Shown here: positions 7,513 to 16,538 of the stretch, in pieces
Position numbering within the stretch: position 1 is the stretch's first letter
Layout of the letters: every line of letters begins with the position of its first letter
Assembly (NCBI GenBank): GCA_022764505.1
Contig: JALEQJ010000014.1
Span: 1-50,703 of the forward strand
DNA: 50,703 bases
Direction of reading: 5' to 3'
DNA from: Phocaeicola sp.
GTDB lineage: Bacteria; Bacteroidota; Bacteroidia; Bacteroidales; Bacteroidaceae
Position numbers and translations under genes: made by a program
Notes under the pieces: generated by a model
Seen by the model: the letters and a program-made list of their open reading frames with translations, nothing else
Told to the model about the DNA's origin: nothing
Databases searched by the model: none

Positions 7513-7770
7513 TTAAACACAAAACAGAAGTTCCCAATGATAGAATAAGAAAGATACAAAAAGCTTCGCCTCCTTGTTTATTTCTACGCACAGTGCTTCC
7601 TTATCTCTATACAAACCGTGCAGGAAGTTTAGAAATAAGGTGCTGTGATATAAACTTGCGAAGCCGGAAAAAGAGCCCACATTATCCTTGATTTATTTCT
7701 ATCTGTACGGGAGAGAAAAATGTACAGAAGACTCTATAGATGAGGTGTTTTTCTTTCAGTACAAATTCTC
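7513..7770. other. Intergenic region with a long imperfect inverted repeat
   Basis: No convincing gene is present. Three nested complementary pairs centre near 7612: GCTTCGC (7563-7569) with GCGAAGC (7658-7664), TTATTTCTA (7578-7586) with TAGAAATAA (7630-7638), and CTTCCT (7596-7601) with AGGAAG (7622-7627). Together they could fold into one irregular ~100-nt hairpin. Confidence 0.45.
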
Positions 7771-7778
7771 TATCTTTG
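7771..7778 (+). promoter_or_regulatory. -7 box of the flavodiiron protein promoter
   Basis: TATCTTTG matches TAnnTTTG exactly. The -33 position 19-21 bp upstream is only a T-rich run (GTTTTTC). Transcription would start near 7785, about 29 nt before the ATG at 7814. Confidence 0.6.
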
Positions 7779-7813
7779 CGTTCAAAACAAAGTTAAGTTA
7801 GTAATATACAAAA

Positions 7814-9004
7814 ATGGAAATAACCAAAGACGTACACTATGTAGGTGTAAACGATAGACGTACCACACAATTTGAAGGCTTGTGGCCCTTGCCTTATGGC
7901 GTTTCTTACAATTCTTACCTTGTAGTAGGTACAGAGAAAGTTGCTTTGATAGACACAGTAGAGGTTTGTTATTGCGAAGCGTATTTGAAAAAAATACGTG
8001 CCGTATTAGGAGATCGTAAAATAGATTACTTGGTAATCAACCATATGGAGCCGGATCATTCAGGTTCTCTTCCTTTTATCCTTTCTCATTATCCGGACAT
8101 CACATTCGTAGGAAACAAAAAGACCTTTGAGATGATTGATGGTTTTTACGGTACAGGTGGAAACAGACATTTAGTAGCAGAAGGCGATACTTTGGACTTA
8201 GGTGGACATACCTTGAATTTCTATCTTATTCCTATGGTACACTGGCCGGAAACTATGGTTACTTACGATGCAACTACCAGCACGTTATTTGCTGGAGATG
8301 CCTTTGGTTGTTTCGGTGCGCTCAATGGTGGCTGTGTAGACAAAGACATCAATACAGACATTTATTGGGACGAAATGCGCAGATACTACTCCAATATAGT
8401 AGGTAAGTACGGTGCACCTGTACAACGTGCATTGAAGAAATTGGGTGGATTGGAACTCAAGCATATTTGCTCTACACACGGACCTGTATGGGTGGAAAAC
8501 GTGCCACGTGTCATAGATATTTACGACAGACTGAGCCGTTATGAAGCAGAAGAAGGTGTGGTAGTGGCTTATGGAACGATGTATGGCAATACAGAAGCTG
8601 TAGCAGAAGTCATAGCAGAGGAACTTTGCAAGCAAGGTATAAAAAATGTGGTGTTGCACGATGTTTCCCGTACACATCATTCCTTCATTATTTCGGATAT
8701 ATTTAAGTACAAAGGCTTGATAGTAGGCAGCTGTACTTACAATACCCAGTTGTTCCCGGAAATGGAAGCCTTGCTCAGTAAGATTGCAGCAAGAGATATG
8801 AAGGATCGCTATATAGGTTATTTCGGTTCCTACACATGGGCAAGTGCTGCCTATAAGAAATTGGGAGAATATGTCAATACCCTTAATTTTGAGGTGATAG
8901 GCGATGCGATAGAAATGAAGCAAACCCTCAATGCCAGCACAGAAGATGCGGCAAGAGCAATGGCAAGAGCGATGGCAGAAAAGCTGAAGTCGGAAAGAAA
9001 ATAA
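7814..9004 (+). CDS. Flavodiiron protein (A-type flavoprotein, FprA/ROO family)
   Basis: Flavodiiron proteins reduce O2 to water and/or NO to N2O in the cytoplasm of anaerobes and protect them from these gases. The 396 residues show a metallo-beta-lactamase-like domain with the di-iron ligands His77, Glu79, Asp81 and His82 (HMEPDH), then His143, Asp162 and His222. A flavodoxin domain follows, with the FMN phosphate loop GTMYGNT at 254-260. No rubredoxin domain is fused and no rubredoxin gene is adjacent, so the electron donor is not apparent here. It is a single-gene unit with its own -7 box and a terminator. Whether O2 or NO is the main substrate cannot be read from the sequence. Confidence 0.93.
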   Translation: MEITKDVHYVGVNDRRTTQFEGLWPLPYGVSYNSYLVVGTEKVALIDTVEVCYCEAYLKKIRAVLGDRKIDYLVINHMEPDHSGSLPFILSHYPDITFVGNKKTFEMIDGFYGTGGNRHLVAEGDTLDLGGHTLNFYLIPMVHWPETMVTYDATTSTLFAGDAFGCFGALNGGCVDKDINTDIYWDEMRRYYSNIVGKYGAPVQRALKKLGGLELKHICSTHGPVWVENVPRVIDIYDRLSRYEAEEGVVVAYGTMYGNTEAVAEVIAEELCKQGIKNVVLHDVSRTHHSFIISDIFKYKGLIVGSCTYNTQLFPEMEALLSKIAARDMKDRYIGYFGSYTWASAAYKKLGEYVNTLNFEVIGDAIEMKQTLNASTEDAARAMARAMAEKLKSERK

Positions 9005-9021
9005 GAATCTGCTTAGATACG

Positions 9022-9051
9022 AAAAAGGCTGTCCGTATGGACAGCCTTTTT
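9022..9051. terminator. Bidirectional terminator between the flavodiiron and GH20 genes
   Basis: A 13-bp stem AAAAAGGCTGTCC/GGACAGCCTTTTT with a GTAT loop lies between two convergent genes. T runs on both strands allow it to act both ways. Confidence 0.9.
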
Positions 9052-9069
9052 TAGTTTATAGAGCGTAAA

Positions 9070-10944
9070 CTACATTTTGAATGGAAGATGATAACCTACC
9101 ACACGTGTAGTCTTATCGGGGTATTCTGCGTACATACGTAGTACTCTTGCACCTTTTTGTATAGTGAAAGGACCTGTATATTCGTAAGTATCTTCCGATC
9201 CACGGAATGGCGTGCTACCATTGAGAGAGTAATATACCTTGGCACCGGGCATAGTAGTAACAGATACAGCTACCGTACCTTCTTCTTTACCGGGTTTAAC
9301 TTCAGCTTTTACATCGTAGATATGTCCGGAAAAACTCCAACCATATTTGTTATAAAGATTCAAGATGCGTGGCATACGAGCGAGGAAGCCCGAGAAGTCT
9401 TTTGTATTGCGTGGTGTCCATTGCACCTCTGCCAAGGCTGCCAAACGTGGGAGCAACATATATTGTACGTGGGAGAAAGTAGCTATGTATTCTGTCCACA
9501 TATTGGCTTGTACACCTATAATGTATTTTTCTTCTTCTGCAGTGAGGGCTGTAGGAACAGGCTCGTAGAAATAAACTTCTTCTATAGGTGTAAATCCGCC
9601 TATACCCAAAGGCTCATTGTCTGTGTCTTGAGATTGATAGTGGTCAAAATAGAGTTCATTATTGGGAGACATAATAACATCGTGTCCCATACGTGCAGCT
9701 TGAATACCGCCACTTTCACCGAGCCAAGACATCAATGTTGCATTGGGTGCTAATCCACCTTCCAAAATTTCACTCCAACCGATGAGCTTGCGTCCACGTT
9801 TTGCCAGCATTTGCTCTGTAGTAGAGATAAGGTAGCTTTGTAAACGTTCTTCTTTGGTATGTGCATTGTCCGACTTTAATCCCAATTCTTTGATTTTAGC
9901 TTGGCACTTAGGGCATCTTTCCCAACGTATTTTAGGACATTCGTCCCCACCTATATGAATGTATTCCGAAGGGAATATCTCTACTATTTCTGCGAGTACA
10001 TTGTCTATAAACTCCAAAACTTGTGGATTACCGGCACAAAGAACATCGTCCGATATATCCCAAGTAGTACGCACTTCGTAAGGCTTGTCTAAACAACCTA
10101 ATTCCGGGTAAGAAGCGAGTGCTGCTTGCATATGTCCGGGAAGGTCTATTTCCGGAATGATGGTAATGTAGCGTTTGGCAGCATAATCTACAATCTCTTT
10201 TGCTTGTTCTTGGGTAAAGAAACCGCCATGAGGTTTGCCGTCATACACACCGGAACCATACTTGCCGATGAGGGTTTCCTTACGCATAGATCCTACTGTA
10301 GTGAGCTTAGGATATTTCTTGATTTCTATACGCCAACCTTGGTCGTCTGTAAGATGCCAGTGAAAGCGGTTTACATTGTGCATAGCGAGAATGTCTATGT
10401 AAGTCTTTACATCTTCTACACCGAAGAAATGGCGGGAAACGTCCAAGTGCATACCGCGATAGTGGAATCTTGGTGCATCTTCTATCTTAACATTGGAGAG
10501 AAGAATGCTACCGGTATGGGTATCTGCTATGGCTTTTCTAAGAGTTTGTATACCATAGAAAACACCGGCTTCTGTACTTCCGGCTATATTGATACGCTTG
10601 TCTTCTATGTTCAGAGTGTATCCTTCTGCTTGTGCTACATCCTTAGAAAGCGTAAGGTTGATAGCACCATTTTGTACCTTTCCTGCTATGGGCTGTAGCG
10701 TAATCCCAGTTTGTTCTTTTATATAAGTAGCAAGGAACTCTGCATTACGCTTCATATTCTCGTTCTTGGAAGGATAGGTTACTTTAGTTCCTTCTTTCAA
10801 GAGAAAGCCTTTTCCTTTGTTGGTAAGTTCTACCTTCAGGGGTTTAGGTACTACCTGATAATCGGTGATTACTTGAGGCTGTTGGGCTGCCACAGAGAGT
10901 CCTGTAAAAAGCATACCTAACAGTGCTGTACATAAGTTTTTCAT
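9070..10944 (-). CDS. GH20 beta-N-acetylhexosaminidase, exported
   Basis: This enzyme removes terminal beta-linked GlcNAc or GalNAc from glycans by substrate-assisted catalysis. It has 624 residues: a signal peptide (1-20), a GH20b N-terminal domain (about 25-155) and a GH20 TIM barrel (about 160-510). The catalytic Asp334-Glu335 pair sits in HIGGDECPK. A C-terminal chitobiase-type beta domain (about 550-624) contains YYSLNGSTP. It is probably periplasmic or surface-bound and would act on host mucin or N-glycans or on chitobiose. The 67-bp gap to the upstream barrel gene holds no recognisable promoter, so the two are probably co-transcribed. Confidence 0.94.
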   Translation of the reverse strand: MKNLCTALLGMLFTGLSVAAQQPQVITDYQVVPKPLKVELTNKGKGFLLKEGTKVTYPSKNENMKRNAEFLATYIKEQTGITLQPIAGKVQNGAINLTLSKDVAQAEGYTLNIEDKRINIAGSTEAGVFYGIQTLRKAIADTHTGSILLSNVKIEDAPRFHYRGMHLDVSRHFFGVEDVKTYIDILAMHNVNRFHWHLTDDQGWRIEIKKYPKLTTVGSMRKETLIGKYGSGVYDGKPHGGFFTQEQAKEIVDYAAKRYITIIPEIDLPGHMQAALASYPELGCLDKPYEVRTTWDISDDVLCAGNPQVLEFIDNVLAEIVEIFPSEYIHIGGDECPKIRWERCPKCQAKIKELGLKSDNAHTKEERLQSYLISTTEQMLAKRGRKLIGWSEILEGGLAPNATLMSWLGESGGIQAARMGHDVIMSPNNELYFDHYQSQDTDNEPLGIGGFTPIEEVYFYEPVPTALTAEEEKYIIGVQANMWTEYIATFSHVQYMLLPRLAALAEVQWTPRNTKDFSGFLARMPRILNLYNKYGWSFSGHIYDVKAEVKPGKEEGTVAVSVTTMPGAKVYYSLNGSTPFRGSEDTYEYTGPFTIQKGARVLRMYAEYPDKTTRVVGYHLPFKM

Positions 10945-11011
10945 CTTTACGGGTTCTTTTTTGATTAGTATTTATAAATAGTAAAATTCTTGCTGTAATA
11001 GGGCTTTATCC

Positions 11012-13873
11012 TTAGCGACGACCACCGCCAAATCCTCCTCCCGGAGGTGGCGGAAAGTTTCCTCCGAATTTATTTGAAGCAGCATTAGCTCCGAATATGT
11101 TAAGACGATAGATGAAGTGTAGCATTCCATAATGGAAAATACCGTTGGTTTCCACATCTTGTCTCATAGCTGCCGAGATGTTACGACTGATGTTGCTTTG
11201 TCTGCGAAGTATATCAAATACCTGTAAACTCAATGTAGCTGCATTCCCTTTGAGAAAATTTTTGGAGATTTGTGCATTCCACACCAGTTCGTTTCTATTC
11301 ATACTATTGTCCGAGTATCCTCTGCGTGAACTTTGTGTGATGTCCGTAGAGATAGACATACTCCATGGTAGCTGTATGTTGGTGTTGAAACCATAAGAAA
11401 ACTGGTAAGTATCCATATTATATTGTGGTTGCAGGGTATTGGTGGAGTGTGTATAGTTTATACTACCCGATGCACCAATTTCCAACCAATCGTTTCGGAA
11501 CGTAAGATTGAGTCTTTCACTGAGTGATAGCTGTCGTGTACTGTTCTTTTCTCCTTGCTCTACATTGGTAGTACTCATATAACTGTTTATGTTATTGAAT
11601 CTACTGAATGTAGAAGATGTGAGCGTGAAACGTTTGTCTTTCAATGCAGAGTTGATATTGAACATACTGAATAAATTCCAGTTACCATTGATGTTTTCCG
11701 GTTTGGAAGTATATCCCCCTGTGCTGGCGTCATAACTTCTGCGTGTAGTGATACTGTTCAGTTCGTTTACAAAGAAAAGACTTGCCATAATACCACGCTG
11801 TTTGGTTGCATTAAAACTATTGAAGAAAGCACGTAGTGTATTGGTAAATACGGGTTTCAGTCCTGAGTTCCCTATGCGTACATTAAGAGGATTGGTATCG
11901 TCTTTTATGTCCAAAAGATCGGTCATAGAGGGTTGAGAACTACGTCCTCTATAGTTCACAAACAAACGTGTGGTCTTGGAAAATGAGTAGTTAAAATCCA
12001 ATGTAGGCGTGAAATTGAATACATTTCTCTTTACAATAGTATCTACAGAAATATGCTTGTAAGATAAACGGGTGTGCTGTGGTTGGAGAGAAACCCCTAC
12101 ATTAAGCCTTGCTTTGGAGGTAATCCAACGAAGCTGTGCATCTACCTGATTGTTGTAATAGTCATAGTCTGCATTCTTACTGAGGCGTTCATTGTAGCCG
12201 GACAAGTAACTGTCATTCCAGCCATTTTCTACCGTCCAAGATGAAGGCATATCGTAGATGGCATTGTTTAGCTTTGAGTTCCTGTATTGGTATTGATAGC
12301 TTAGCTGTAGAAAAAGTGAACGTGCTATAGGCTCACTATACATAAGACGTGCAGAGTAGTTGTAATTTTTGGTAGGAGCGAAAATATATCTGTTCAAGAC
12401 TTCTGCATTGGTAGGGAGTGAGTTCGTAACTTGATAAAAGTTCCTTAATGAAGTAGACAATTGTTCGCTGTCATTGTCTGTATAACCGGCACGTAGCCTG
12501 AGAGTAATGTTTCTACCGTTTTTCCCTAAATTCCGATTGATCTGCAAGTCTCCTTCTATTGCAGTATTCTTCCCTATATTCTTTCCTGCATTGATGAGTG
12601 AGTTCACCCACGTAGAAGTGTTTACATTATTGGCATCGTGTGCTATGATGAGGGCGTCAATATCCATTTCCGGGTCTTCATTGAATGTATAAGACCTTGA
12701 ATTGGATTTATTGTTTGTACTGTTGTAAGAGAAGTTAGGGCGGAATATTAAATTCGTCAGTGTATCCGGCTTCCATTCCACCTTATAATCTCCTTGTATA
12801 GAGAAAGATTTGTTTATCGCATCGGAGATAGAACGTCCGTAGGAGCTGGTAGCAGAGGTAATGAAAGTTTCCGAAGCTGTTTTTGTCCAGACTTCTCCTT
12901 TCGTATGAGTGATTTTTGTACTACCGCCTATTTCCACTTTGTCTTTGGCTATAGCCAGATTCAGTCCTATAGTTTTTACGGTGTTCATACCGGAAGGTCT
13001 TCCCCAGCTACGAAATCCACCACTGCCGAAATCATTATCGTTTACATTGTTCGTTCCGGCTACGAAAGAGAGCTGCTGATCTCCGGAGAAACGATTCAAA
13101 AGTAGTTTGCCGTTGTATCTACTATCTGTTCCAGCCCCTAAATTGAGATTACCGAACCAGCCTTTCTTCATTCCCGGCTTTACGGATAAGTCCAATACGG
13201 TTTCATCATCGCCATCGTCTATACCGGTAACACGTGCTAAGTCCGATTTCTTATCGTAGGTTTTTACCTTGTCCACCATATTTACAGGTATATTCTTGAG
13301 AGCGATATTGGGGTCATTGGCAAAGAACTCTTTTCCATCAATAGTGATTTTCTTTACTTCTTTTCCATTGACGGTGATTTTTCCGTTCTCATCTATTTCT
13401 GCACCGGGCAGTTTCTTTACCAAGGCTTCCAGTGTAGAGCCTTCCGGTACTCTGTAGGCAGAAGAGCTATATTCCAAGGTATCGCCTTTGGCTACTACTT
13501 GTGCGGCTTGCGCTGTTACCATAACGCTTCCTAATGTGATAGCATCTTCTTCCAAAAATAAGCTACCTACTTCCACTTGATTTTTGCCGGTGGTAAGTGT
13601 AAGAGGTTTCACAGTGGGTAAGTAGCCTACGTAAGAAACTTTTATCGCGTACTTTCCCGGTTTTGCCGTGAATGTAAAATGTCCTTTTTCGTCTGTAGCA
13701 GCTCCGGCTGTCATAGTGCTGTCCGGTAAATGCAGCAGTTGTACTGTTGCTTGTATTATGGCTTCATTCTGCTTTTTATCATATACTGTCCCCGAAACTT
13801 TTATTTGTTGCGCCGCAGCGAGTAGAGGTATGAGGAGAAATACTCCTATAATCCAATGTCTTAAATCCTTCAT
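11012..13873 (-). CDS. Outer-membrane beta-barrel protein with carboxypeptidase-like and plug-like domains
   Basis: This 953-residue protein is of the TonB-receptor-like outer-membrane type common in Bacteroidota. A signal peptide (1-21, ending LLAAAQ) is followed by a carboxypeptidase-regulatory-like beta sandwich (about 24-105). A plug-like segment (about 120-230) contains ITIDGKEFF and a DDGDDE stretch. The rest is a long barrel rich in Asn, Ser and aromatics. The C-terminus is a Pro/Gly/Arg tail (PPPPGGGFGGGRR) rather than the usual terminal aromatic. No SusD-like partner is adjacent. The substrate is unknown; co-transcription with GH20 would be compatible with glycan handling, but this family is also often unlinked to glycans. 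Confidence 0.85.
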   Translation of the reverse strand: MKDLRHWIIGVFLLIPLLAAAQQIKVSGTVYDKKQNEAIIQATVQLLHLPDSTMTAGAATDEKGHFTFTAKPGKYAIKVSYVGYLPTVKPLTLTTGKNQVEVGSLFLEEDAITLGSVMVTAQAAQVVAKGDTLEYSSSAYRVPEGSTLEALVKKLPGAEIDENGKITVNGKEVKKITIDGKEFFANDPNIALKNIPVNMVDKVKTYDKKSDLARVTGIDDGDDETVLDLSVKPGMKKGWFGNLNLGAGTDSRYNGKLLLNRFSGDQQLSFVAGTNNVNDNDFGSGGFRSWGRPSGMNTVKTIGLNLAIAKDKVEIGGSTKITHTKGEVWTKTASETFITSATSSYGRSISDAINKSFSIQGDYKVEWKPDTLTNLIFRPNFSYNSTNNKSNSRSYTFNEDPEMDIDALIIAHDANNVNTSTWVNSLINAGKNIGKNTAIEGDLQINRNLGKNGRNITLRLRAGYTDNDSEQLSTSLRNFYQVTNSLPTNAEVLNRYIFAPTKNYNYSARLMYSEPIARSLFLQLSYQYQYRNSKLNNAIYDMPSSWTVENGWNDSYLSGYNERLSKNADYDYYNNQVDAQLRWITSKARLNVGVSLQPQHTRLSYKHISVDTIVKRNVFNFTPTLDFNYSFSKTTRLFVNYRGRSSQPSMTDLLDIKDDTNPLNVRIGNSGLKPVFTNTLRAFFNSFNATKQRGIMASLFFVNELNSITTRRSYDASTGGYTSKPENINGNWNLFSMFNINSALKDKRFTLTSSTFSRFNNINSYMSTTNVEQGEKNSTRQLSLSERLNLTFRNDWLEIGASGSINYTHSTNTLQPQYNMDTYQFSYGFNTNIQLPWSMSISTDITQSSRRGYSDNSMNRNELVWNAQISKNFLKGNAATLSLQVFDILRRQSNISRNISAAMRQDVETNGIFHYGMLHFIYRLNIFGANAASNKFGGNFPPPPGGGFGGGRR

Positions 13874-13897
13874 ATAAGTTAATAGTAATAGTCTTTC

Positions 13898-14305
13898 TTA
13901 TTTACGTTCTCTCATTCTTTTTTCAATGAATGCTTTTTTGCAAAAAAGCTCCAAGCAGAAAACTATACAGATACCACAAATCCATAAGGAGGTGATATTG
14001 GATAGTATGGCAGGTTCAAACATTCTGATGATGAAAAGAACCGAGCTGAGAACAACTCCGAGAAATCCTCCCCAAATGAGGGCATTAAGACGAAGTTTGG
14101 GTTCCCCTATTTCTTCTTTGGTTTGCTTAGAGAAAAAAACCAAGAATAGCGAGAAAAATATCAGAAATTCTGCCACCTTCTTGTAAGTAAGAAATCCTTC
14201 GTTGTCTATCTTACCCAAGAGGAATAAGAACATAGGCAGAAAAATACTGAGCAAAGCTAATAAGTAACCCACAGGTCTACAATAGACAGGAAATAGATGT
14301 CTCAT
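13898..14305 (-). CDS. Small four-helix membrane protein of unknown function
   Basis: Starting at the ATG at 14305 gives 135 residues with about four hydrophobic segments: near residues 10-30, 42-58, 73-95 and 100-120. Basic ends flank them (C-terminus EKRMRERK). A longer in-frame extension upstream would run into the divergent aroB promoter region and is not credible. It lies 24 bp before the large barrel gene on the same strand, so it may be the first gene of that unit. I do not recognise the family and assign no function. Confidence 0.6.
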   Translation of the reverse strand: MRHLFPVYCRPVGYLLALLSIFLPMFLFLLGKIDNEGFLTYKKVAEFLIFFSLFLVFFSKQTKEEIGEPKLRLNALIWGGFLGVVLSSVLFIIRMFEPAILSNITSLWICGICIVFCLELFCKKAFIEKRMRERK

Positions 14306-14371
14306 ACTGGTAAGAGGCTTTGATAATATGTTAAAACAGCAGGGGAAATCCCACGTGCTATACAAAATATA

Positions 14372-14379
14372 TAATTTTG
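14372..14379 (+). promoter_or_regulatory. -7 box of the aroB promoter
   Basis: TAATTTTG matches TAnnTTTG and would start transcription about 14 nt before the aroB ATG at 14400. No good -33 TTTG is spaced correctly. Confidence 0.5.
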
Positions 14380-14399
14380 ACCCACAAAGAAAGGGAATA

Positions 14400-15449
14400 A
14401 TGAAACGTGAAAATATTATCTTTTGCAAAGAAACAAGAAAAGAGTTAAAAGCTGTCTTTGAATTGTTTAACGCTCGTGAAATCTTTGTTTTGATGGACGA
14501 GACTACAGAAAAACACTGCTATCCTCGTATTAAAGAAATTATACCGGAAGCATTGCCTATAGTGATTCCTTTTGGAGACGAATCCAAATGCCTTTCTACG
14601 CTTGTTACGGTATGGGATACTTTGCAGAAATACGGAGCTACCAGAAACTCACTCTTGCTTAATGTAGGGGGAGGAATGGTTACAGACTTAGGCGGTTTTG
14701 CAGCAGCAACCTTCAAAAGAGGTATTCCTTTTGTTAATCTCCCTACTACACTATTGGCTATGGTAGATGCGGCGATAGGTGGTAAAACAGCCATCAATTT
14801 TGGTGATGTGAAGAACTTGATAGGGGCTTTTTATCCTGCTAAAGCTGTACTGATAGATCCCTCTTTTCTACAGACCTTAGATCTACCCAACTTGCTTTCC
14901 GGGTATGCCGAAATGCTGAAGCATGGCTTGCTGAGTGATGAGATGCACTGGCGTTCCTTATTGTCTGTAGATTGGGAACAGAAAGATGTCTATGCCTTAC
15001 TGCCTTTGGTGAAGCGTTCTATCAGTATAAAAACAGAGGTCGTAGAGAAAGATCCATTGGAAACAGGAATTCGTCAAGCCTTGAATTTGGGGCATACCAT
15101 AGGGCATAGTATAGAGAGCTGGGCTTTGTGCCGGCATCTGCCCGTACTGCATGGTTATGCTGTGGCATGGGGACTTATTGCAGAGCTGTATTTATCTTAC
15201 ACGAAAGCAGGCTTCCCCAAAGACAAGCTTCTTTCTACGGTAAATTATATCCGAGAGAATTATGGAAAGCCTGCCTTCTCTTGTAAGGACTACGAAGCAT
15301 TGTATGCGTTTATGTTGCAAGACAAGAAAAATGTGTCTGCTACGGAAGTGCGTTTTACCTTGCTTTCGGACATCGGTGAGATAAGAACCGGCGAGACTTT
15401 TTCTAAGGAAGAGATTTTTGAAGCATTAGATTTCTTGATAGAAATATAG
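14400..15449 (+). CDS. aroB: 3-dehydroquinate synthase
   Basis: AroB converts DAHP to 3-dehydroquinate, step two of the shikimate pathway, using NAD and a divalent metal. From the ATG at 14400 it has 349 residues, near the family's usual length. The glycine-rich NAD site NVGGGMVTDLGGF is present, as are LPTTLLAMVDAAIGGKT, the metal-ligand Glu region GYAEMLKHGLL and the ligand-bearing LNLGHTIGHSIE. An upstream in-frame extension of 24 codons overlaps the promoter and is rejected. No other aro genes are nearby. Confidence 0.95.
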   Translation: MKRENIIFCKETRKELKAVFELFNAREIFVLMDETTEKHCYPRIKEIIPEALPIVIPFGDESKCLSTLVTVWDTLQKYGATRNSLLLNVGGGMVTDLGGFAAATFKRGIPFVNLPTTLLAMVDAAIGGKTAINFGDVKNLIGAFYPAKAVLIDPSFLQTLDLPNLLSGYAEMLKHGLLSDEMHWRSLLSVDWEQKDVYALLPLVKRSISIKTEVVEKDPLETGIRQALNLGHTIGHSIESWALCRHLPVLHGYAVAWGLIAELYLSYTKAGFPKDKLLSTVNYIRENYGKPAFSCKDYEALYAFMLQDKKNVSATEVRFTLLSDIGEIRTGETFSKEEIFEALDFLIEI

Positions 15450-15488
15450 TGTATAAATACTTGGCTTTATGCTGTGAAAAGTAGACAA

Positions 15489-15528
15489 AAAAAACAGGTG
15501 TATCATAGTAATGATACACCTGTTTTTT
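15489..15528. terminator. Bidirectional terminator between aroB and the YeiH-type gene
   Basis: A long stem ACAGGTGTATCAT/ATGATACACCTGT, extended by A/T pairs on both sides, has an AGTA loop. It stands between convergent genes, with T runs on both strands. Confidence 0.92.
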
Positions 15529-15567
15529 GTTTTGTATGATAAGCAAAGACTGCTCCGACCCTGCTTT

Positions 15568-16521
15568 TTACATCACTACGAGTAGAGATACGACACTGAT
15601 GATGAGCCACAAAGCAATGCCTTGTAAGAGGACACGTACCCCCACCGTTTTCAGCACATCTATGGAAAGAGAAGCACCTATGAAGAACATCACAAGGGTA
15701 AGCATCTTGCGGGCAACATCGTAAATTACGCTACCGAAACTCATCCATTCTGCGGGCAAAAAAGTATTGAGCAAAATAGCACAAATAAATCCGAGAATGA
15801 ACCATGGAGTAGGAATTTTCTCTCCTTTCTTATTGAACAAAAAGACGGTAGCCAAGCAAACAGGAATGATCCAAAGCGCACGAGTGAGTTTTATGGTAGT
15901 GGCTACATAGAGGGCTTCTTCTCCATAGGCAGAGCCTGCTCCCACTACAGAGCTGGTATCGTGCAAAGAAATAGCCGCCCATGTTCCAAAGGCTGTTTGG
16001 TCTAAACCGAGCCAATGCCCGATAGTAGGAAAAATGAAGAATCCTACTGTATTCAGGATAAAGATAGTGCCTAATGCTACAGAAACATCTGTTTCTTTGG
16101 CTTTCAAAACAGACGAAGTGGCAGCTATGGCACTCCCTCCACAAATGGCTGTCCCTACACTGAGCAGATAAGAAATTTGGCTGTTTGTACGGAATATTTT
16201 AGCTCCGAGAAACCACCCTAAAGCCAATGTACCTATCACAGACAGGATAGTAAATATCATACCACCACTACCGGACTCCAATGAGGTATAAAGATTCATA
16301 CCGAAGCCTAATCCTATCACGGAGTATTCCAACAAGTGTTTAGAACTTTTTTTGTTGAACTTCGGATAAGGTTGTCCAAATATCAAAGCAAAAAGTAAAC
16401 CCAGTGCTAAGGATACGGGAGAGGTAAGCCATGAATAGCACCATGTGGGAACGGGGAAATAGGATAGAAAAAGGGTTATCGTAAGGATAGCCACTATTGC
16501 GATGTAAAGTTTCCGGGACAT
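15568..16521 (-). CDS. YeiH/UPF0324 family putative anion (sulfate) exporter
   Basis: This 317-residue polytopic inner-membrane protein has about nine to ten hydrophobic segments. Recognisable YeiH-family stretches include YSVIGLGFGMNL, the loop SVGTAICGGSAIAATSSV and the ISLHDTSSVVGAG segment. The family is named for putative sulfate export, but substrates are poorly established; sulfite or sulfonate products are also possible. It starts 17 bp after uraA on the same strand, so the two are probably co-transcribed even though their roles are not obviously linked. Confidence 0.85.
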   Translation of the reverse strand: MSRKLYIAIVAILTITLFLSYFPVPTWCYSWLTSPVSLALGLLFALIFGQPYPKFNKKSSKHLLEYSVIGLGFGMNLYTSLESGSGGMIFTILSVIGTLALGWFLGAKIFRTNSQISYLLSVGTAICGGSAIAATSSVLKAKETDVSVALGTIFILNTVGFFIFPTIGHWLGLDQTAFGTWAAISLHDTSSVVGAGSAYGEEALYVATTIKLTRALWIIPVCLATVFLFNKKGEKIPTPWFILGFICAILLNTFLPAEWMSFGSVIYDVARKMLTLVMFFIGASLSIDVLKTVGVRVLLQGIALWLIISVVSLLVVM

Positions 16522-16538
16522 ATCTTGAAAATTTATGA

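Noticed and set aside
7473-7691. Open frame of 72 codons upstream of the flavodiiron gene
   Set aside because: It is made partly of the 22-bp array and an inverted repeat, has no promoter and no protein-like composition.
14328-14399. Upstream start for aroB
   Set aside because: It includes the -7 box and overlaps the upstream region of the divergent membrane-protein gene.
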